NCBI GenBank assembly: GCA_018398765.1
Contig: JAHBMJ010002343.1
Location: 1 to 19,890 of the forward strand
DNA: 19,890 bases
Reading direction: 5' to 3'
From: Chromera velia
Lineage: Eukaryota; Sar; Chromeraceae
The position numbers and the translations under genes were made by a program. The notes beneath the pieces were generated by a model, which saw nothing but the letters and a program-made list of their open reading frames with translations, searched no databases and was not told the DNA's origin. The stretch's first letter is position 1. The number at the start of each line of letters is the position of its first letter. This document shows positions 18,549 through 19,890 of this stretch, in pieces.

Positions 18549-19218
18549 CATGTACAGGAGCTTGTGGGGCTTGATGATGTGGAACAACTGGTTGATGTAT
18601 CTGCATTCATTCGTATGGGTGTGTGCATATGTATGCATGTATGCATGTATGTATGTATGTATGTAGGGATATGGTGTTTGGGGGGTCGGTGGGATCATCA
18701 TTGTGGAAGAACTACAATTACTTTTTGGTATCTGTTGGTCACTCGCTCTACGTTTGTGCCCAATTCTCTGTTCTTCTGCCCGTGTCTTCGTGTGTCGGTC
18801 CATCTCCCTGCCTCTCGATCTATCTATCTACCTGCCTCCCTTAGTCTGCCCTCTTTCTCTCTCTCATTTTGTGTGTGGGTGAGTGTTTGCTTGTCTCACC
18901 CTCCCCCTGAGCCTCTACACGCGCTTCTGCATGTGTATGCCTAACCACCTAGCTGTGATTGTGTGTGCCTGCCTGTCTGTCCGAGCTTCTTCGATTGAGT
19001 CACTCACTCAGTGCTTCCACTCACCTGAAGACCTCAACCCAGATGTCCTCTTCCGTCTCCATCAGACACCCTCCCGTATTGGCGTGGGAGCAGTTGTGGA
19101 TGATCCCGTTCATGTCCAGATACAGACAGTCGAACTCCGGGATCGCGTCCGGAGTCACGTACTCGTTGATGCGCGGATAGCGCTCCGCCATCCAACGGAA
19201 GAAACGCCCGATCCCCAT
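3796..19218 (-). CDS. XRN1: cytoplasmic 5'-3' exoribonuclease XRN1, 23 coding exons
   Basis: Degrades decapped 5'-monophosphate mRNA processively; known for the family to act in cytoplasm and P-bodies. Join on minus strand: 19218-19025, 18280-17934, 17677-17478, 17142-16984, 16539-16447, 16048-15890, 15328-15243, 14934-14838, 14350-14147, 13846-13583, 13210-13034, 12511-12350, 11904-11773, 11454-11264, 10828-10648, 9421-9266, 8961-8733, 8583-8492, 8294-8204, 7900-7809, 7478-7187, 6682-6512, 6026-3796. The total is 6000 nt, 1999 residues. Acidic active-site residues are all present: D35, D85, E182, E184, D212, D214, D304. The basic [10 protein letters not shown] motif that reads the 5' phosphate is at 93-102. 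D1-D4-like domains, including an SH3-like segment near 1209-1285, separate it from nuclear XRN2. The tail (about 1290-1999) is disordered, rich in G/P/S/H/Q. Less certain: exon 6 donor, exon 7 acceptor, exon 18/19 junction, and a possible small exon between 14 and 15. Confidence 0.93.
6512..6682 (-). CDS. XRN1: XRN1 exon 22
   Basis: Residues 1200-1256 plus one base, [19 protein letters not shown], then [13 protein letters not shown] and [11 protein letters not shown]. This is the XRN1 SH3-like domain (compare LGDRVVYI..GTVVGY..VLFD in yeast). Acceptor ATGCAG; donor GTCAGT, phase 1. Confidence 0.93.
6745..6800 (-). repeat. (CT)n(GT)n compound microsatellite, XRN1 intron 21
   Basis: On the plus strand a CA run (6750-6768) is followed by a GA run (6767-6800). 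On the transcribed-sense minus strand it reads (CT)n then (GT)n. A second, shorter CA-to-GA array is at 6932-6967 in the same intron (6683-7186). Confidence 0.9.
7187..7478 (-). CDS. XRN1: XRN1 exon 21
   Basis: Residues 1103-1199 plus one base, including [38 protein letters not shown] and [12 protein letters not shown]. Predicted helical part of the accessory domain. Acceptor GTGCAG; donor GTAAGTCAGTCGG, phase 1. Confidence 0.85.
7564..7629 (-). repeat. (CT)n(GT)n compound microsatellite, XRN1 intron 20
   Basis: CA run 7564-7581 followed by an interrupted GA run to 7629 on the plus strand, in the same sense orientation as the other intronic arrays. Lies in intron 7479-7808. Confidence 0.9.
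7809..7900 (-). CDS. XRN1: XRN1 exon 20
   Basis: Residues 1072-1102, [20 protein letters not shown] then [10 protein letters not shown]. It matches the LLKEYRQTFPDFF segment of yeast Xrn1 (winged-helix-like D3 region). Acceptor CCTGCAG; donor GTGAGT. Confidence 0.9.
8204..8294 (-). CDS. XRN1: XRN1 exon 19
   Basis: Residues 1042-1071 plus one base, [20 protein letters not shown] and DDKNMKL. The RFEGSVRF junction resembles the RFTGSIFI-like segment of animal XRN1. The acceptor GTGAG is non-preferred; donor GTTTTC, phase 1. Confidence 0.68.
8363..8450 (-). repeat. 54-bp-period tandem duplication, XRN1 intron 18
   Basis: A 34-bp block (8363-8396) starting GAAAACGGAGAGAAA is repeated at 8417-8450 with one base change. 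It sits inside intron 8295-8491. On the sense strand it is pyrimidine-rich. Confidence 0.85.
8492..8583 (-). CDS. XRN1: XRN1 exon 18
   Basis: Residues 1011-1041, [20 protein letters not shown] and ADMKGRFE. Acceptor GGGCAG. I chose the donor GTTTAG (phase 0) because it joins RFE to GSVRF of exon 19 without a stop. An alternative donor GTCGGT at 8502 leads to a stop with every acceptor I tried. Confidence 0.7.
8660..8692 (-). repeat. (CA)n microsatellite, XRN1 intron 17
   Basis: GC/CA alternating tract, reading (TG)n on the sense strand, filling much of the 149-bp intron 8584-8732, the shortest in the gene. Confidence 0.85.
8733..8961 (-). CDS. XRN1: XRN1 exon 17
   Basis: Residues 935-1010 plus one base, including [34 protein letters not shown] and FENNP. 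Acceptor TTTGCAG; donor GTGGGTGGG, phase 1, joins in frame to [13 protein letters not shown] of exon 18. Confidence 0.83.
9266..9421 (-). CDS. XRN1: XRN1 exon 16
   Basis: Residues 883-934, [20 protein letters not shown] and [20 protein letters not shown]. Acceptor TTGCAG; donor GTTCGTTCGTTCG, phase 0. The reading frame and splice signals support it; sequence similarity is weak here. Confidence 0.82.
9549..10435 (-). repeat. long (GAAA)n/(GA)n polypurine tract, XRN1 intron 15
   Basis: A (CAAT)n array (9549-9580) runs into about 840 bp of GAAA, GAAAA, GAAC and GA repeats. On the sense strand this is (TTTC)n/(TC)n. It expands intron 9422-10647 to 1226 bp, against roughly 150-750 bp for the others. 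The very long Lys/Glu/Arg and Phe/Leu/Ser frames across it are artefacts of the repeat. Confidence 0.95.
10648..10828 (-). CDS. XRN1: XRN1 exon 15
   Basis: Residues 822-882, [19 protein letters not shown] and [20 protein letters not shown]. The PLDSEVMCI segment corresponds to the conserved FPL-S-V-hydrophobic strand of XRN1. Acceptor CCTGCAG; donor GTCGGTCGGTCGG, phase 0. Confidence 0.87.
11264..11454 (-). CDS. XRN1: XRN1 exon 14
   Basis: Residues 759-821 plus two bases. An acidic stretch (KDNEDEDE) is followed by [18 protein letters not shown], which matches the spacing of the D1 strand of yeast Xrn1. Acceptor CCTGCAG; donor GTTGGTCGGTCAG, phase 2. Confidence 0.85.
11773..11904 (-). CDS. 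XRN1: XRN1 exon 13
   Basis: Residues 715-758, [13 protein letters not shown] and then [18 protein letters not shown]. Acceptor ATGCAG; donor GTAAGTCGGTCGG, phase 0. Confidence 0.87.
12350..12511 (-). CDS. XRN1: XRN1 exon 12
   Basis: Residues 661-714, [20 protein letters not shown] and [15 protein letters not shown], part of the D1 (PAZ/Tudor-like) region. Acceptor CTGCAG; donor GTCAGTCAGTCAGTC, one of the longest donor arrays. Confidence 0.88.
13034..13210 (-). CDS. XRN1: XRN1 exon 11
   Basis: Residues 602-660, [20 protein letters not shown] and [18 protein letters not shown]. The GFPTL motif marks the start of the D1 domain in XRN1. Acceptor TACAG; donor GTCGGT, phase 0. Confidence 0.88.
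13583..13846 (-). CDS. XRN1: XRN1 exon 10
   Basis: Residues 514-601: [40 protein letters not shown], then SEEEKKRN and RYDRRNPPQ. It closes the catalytic core (YRPLM..SPI..FYP, FIDE). Acceptor TTGCAG; donor GTACGTAC. Confidence 0.95.
14147..14350 (-). CDS. XRN1: XRN1 exon 9
   Basis: Residues 446-513, [20 protein letters not shown] and then [19 protein letters not shown]. The [10 protein letters not shown] block is a CR2 hallmark, with Trp457 and Trp459. Acceptor CCTGCAG; donor GTCGGTCAG. Confidence 0.95.
14618..14735 (-). repeat. (CT)n(GT)n compound microsatellite, XRN1 intron 8
   Basis: An interrupted CA run (14618-14708) followed by a GA run (14708-14735) on the plus strand. This is the longest CA/GA array in the window. 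Lies in intron 14351-14837. Confidence 0.92.
14838..14934 (-). CDS. XRN1: XRN1 exon 8
   Basis: Residues 413-445, [10 protein letters not shown] and [14 protein letters not shown]. The last motif is the conserved YxxGLxW block of XRN1. Acceptor AGCAG; donor GTTGGTTG, phase 0. Confidence 0.93.
15243..15328 (-). CDS. XRN1: XRN1 exon 7
   Basis: Residues 385-412 plus two bases ([12 protein letters not shown], then [15 protein letters not shown]). A second in-phase acceptor (CCCACAG) would start the exon at 15289 and remove 13 residues. Donor GTCAGTCAGTCAGTC, phase 2, giving Lys413 with exon 8. Confidence 0.78.
15582..15610 (-). repeat. (GGGA)n array, XRN1 intron 6
   Basis: Seven or so GGGA units on the plus strand, so (TCCC)n in the transcript. 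The plus strand satisfies a G-quadruplex pattern (four or more GGG runs with one-base loops). A (GGCA)n array, (CTGC)n in sense, lies at about 15350-15371, just upstream of the exon 7 acceptor in sense terms. Confidence 0.8.
15890..16048 (-). CDS. XRN1: XRN1 exon 6
   Basis: Residues 332-384 ([19 protein letters not shown], then [21 protein letters not shown]). Acceptor CCTGCAG. Two in-phase donors lie 3 nt apart: GTCAGT ending the exon at 15890, or GTGGTC ending it at 15893. I prefer the first, which matches donors elsewhere in the gene. Confidence 0.82.
16419..16442 (-). repeat. poly-C tract with one undetermined base (N at 16431)
   Basis: About 24 C with one N. On the sense strand it is a poly-G run starting 4-5 bases after the exon 5 donor. 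The N shows the length is poorly resolved in the assembly. Confidence 0.9.
16447..16539 (-). CDS. XRN1: XRN1 exon 5
   Basis: Residues 301-331, [18 protein letters not shown] and on to YREHLH. Catalytic Asp304 lies in the invariant GNDFLP motif. Acceptor CTGCAG; donor GTGAGG, followed directly by a long poly-G tract on the sense strand. Confidence 0.93.
16651..16680 (-). repeat. (GA)n microsatellite, XRN1 intron 4
   Basis: A GA run of about 14 units on the plus strand, (CT)n in sense, within intron 16540-16983. Confidence 0.85.
16984..17142 (-). CDS. XRN1: XRN1 exon 4
   Basis: Residues 248-300, including [17 protein letters not shown] and [13 protein letters not shown], typical of XRN CR2. 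The acceptor TTTCAG ends a (CTTT)n array; the donor GTTGGTCGG starts a GTTG/GTCG array. Confidence 0.92.
17145..17177 (-). repeat. (GAAA)n at the exon 4 acceptor
   Basis: A GAAA array directly beside exon 4. On the sense strand it is (CTTT)n and forms the whole polypyrimidine tract ending in TTTCAG. Confidence 0.88.
17478..17677 (-). CDS. XRN1: XRN1 exon 3
   Basis: Residues 181-247. It reads [15 protein letters not shown] and [16 protein letters not shown], with metal-binding Glu182, Glu184, Asp212 and Asp214, then HFALLREE. Acceptor TGCAG. The donor GTCAGTCAG is chosen because it gives phase 0, needed by exon 4. Confidence 0.9.
17729..17768 (-). repeat. (CA)n microsatellite, XRN1 intron 2
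   Basis: A CA run of about 18 units, (GT)n in sense, followed on the plus strand by AAG repeats, in intron 17678-17933. Confidence 0.88.
17934..18280 (-). CDS. XRN1: XRN1 exon 2
   Basis: Residues 65-180 plus one base. It reads [21 protein letters not shown], then [16 protein letters not shown], and ends at SGPDVP. It holds catalytic Asp85 and the basic 5'-phosphate pocket. Acceptor TGCAG. Two further copies of its first 51 bp plus acceptor lie upstream in intron 1. Donor GTTCGTTCGTTGG, phase 1. Confidence 0.94.
18229..18667 (-). repeat. three tandem copies of XRN1 exon 2 start plus acceptor and ATGT repeats
   Basis: A unit of about 160 bp occurs three times. Each contains the first 51 bp of exon 2 (coding [17 protein letters not shown]), its TGCAG acceptor and an ATGT/GT microsatellite. 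The unit starts (TGTACAGGAG) are at 18231, 18389 and 18551, so the spacing is 158 and 162 bp. Only the first copy, at 18230-18280, continues into the rest of exon 2. Copy 2 has one visible coding difference (KSHKL for KPHKL). The acceptors of copies 2 and 3 (exon edges 18437 and 18600) would add 157 and 320 nt and shift the frame. Confidence 0.92.
19025..19218 (-). CDS. XRN1: XRN1 exon 1
   Basis: Residues 1-64 plus two bases. It starts [15 protein letters not shown], the conserved XRN N-terminus right at the ATG, so the start is secure. It contains LDMN with catalytic Asp35, and His41 in the stacking position. Donor GTGAGT, phase 2. Confidence 0.95.
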
Positions 19219-19890
19219 CGCCTTCGCGCGGTGCGTTCAGATCTCTCTTCAAATTAAGGAGTGGGGATCAAGCGCGAACCTTGACTTGAATAGTGAAAAC
19301 GATGACAGGTGGAAAGAATCCTCCTTTCTCTGTCTCTCTTTCCAGGAACCTGCCGAGCTTTTGAACAACCGCGAGCCCGAGACAAGTGCGTACACAGACT
19401 GACGGACGAATTAGAACACGACGCCAAGAAGACAAGAGAGGACAGGTCACAACTACAAGTTTTCTCTCCAGTGCCAAGACAGGCGCACAATAGAGAGAGG
19501 TACAGAGATCTCCTTGTGGGGTGCAAAGTGAAGAAAGGTGAGAATCTGAACTGACAGAAAGGATTCAGCCAGCACAAAAATTTAGGGAGCGACTGGAGAC
19601 AAAGGAGACAGACTGATCCTAAATCGGTCGCACTCACCGAAAGTGATCACTGCATGCAAGTGGCTCCAGTAAGAAAGGCCACAAATTGCAGCCATCAACG
19701 AAACGCCAATTGCTTCCACTCACTCAAGCTATTGATACAAAGGATAACAGTCTTCTTCAGGATCTTCTCACATCATCTCGAAAAGCCTCGCCAAAAAATT
19801 TGCAAACCTATAGCTTCGAGTTTTTGATGCATATTTGAGGGTTGGCTGGAAACCCTAGGATGAGAACCCAGTGGGCGCCGCCACAATTGC
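19219..19890. other. 5' flank of XRN1
   Basis: No supported gene. The segment next to the ATG is likely promoter and 5' UTR of XRN1. Short open frames on both strands lack homology or clean splice signals. I see no TATA-like or palindromic element as striking as the one upstream of the 788 gene. Confidence 0.45.

Noticed and set aside
17905-18646. Minus-strand frames rich in His-Thr-Tyr-Ile upstream of exon 2
   Set aside because: Translation of the ATGT/GT microsatellites and the displaced exon copies. Only the part below 18280 is real XRN1 coding sequence.
18229-18667. CRISPR-like array (three repeats with spacers)
   Set aside because: The repeats are exon copies with splice acceptors in a eukaryotic intron, and the spacers are ATGT/GT microsatellite, not unique sequence.

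Overview
This is a eukaryotic nuclear window with two intron-containing genes whose 3' ends face each other. The signs are canonical GT-AG introns interrupting conserved protein blocks, long microsatellites in almost every intron, and no bacterial-style operon. The best guess for the source is a photosynthetic alveolate of the chromerid type (Chromera velia-like). That rests on balanced GC, many 150-750 bp introns full of simple repeats, and TGCATGC clusters upstream of a gene. It is an inference: a stramenopile alga is not excluded.

Layout. (1) 1-787: left intergenic DNA, ending in a dense cluster of GCATGC palindromes. (2) 788-2645, plus strand: a two-exon gene for a 361-residue predicted type I membrane protein. 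It has a signal peptide, a linker with Gly/Ser/Tyr repeats, one transmembrane helix and a C-terminal beta-rich domain; I do not recognise the family. (3) 2646-3795: AT-rich convergent intergenic DNA and 3' UTRs. (4) 3796-19218, minus strand: one large gene for the cytoplasmic 5'-3' exoribonuclease XRN1. I reconstructed it as 23 coding exons, exactly 6000 nt of CDS and 1999 residues, with phases agreeing at every junction. Exons 1-10 encode the catalytic CR1/CR2 core, exons 11-22 the PAZ/Tudor-, winged-helix- and SH3-like domains typical of XRN1 (not XRN2), and one 2.2-kb terminal exon encodes a disordered tail of about 700 residues. (5) 19219-19890: the 5' flank of XRN1.

The most interesting signals lie outside plain gene content. 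Many XRN1 5' splice sites sit at the head of short tetranucleotide tandem arrays of the donor itself (GTCA, GTCG, GTTC, GTTG), and 18 of 23 acceptors in the window end in TGCAG. Compound (CT)n(GT)n microsatellites occur in the same order on the transcribed-sense strand in both genes, although the genes run in opposite directions. The start of XRN1 exon 2 with its acceptor is present three times in tandem, and only the proximal copy keeps the frame. The XRN1 tail carries a PAM2-like motif and a duplicated F-x-N-L-[LV]-x-N-M motif, both candidate links to mRNA-decay partners. No functional link between the two genes is evident.
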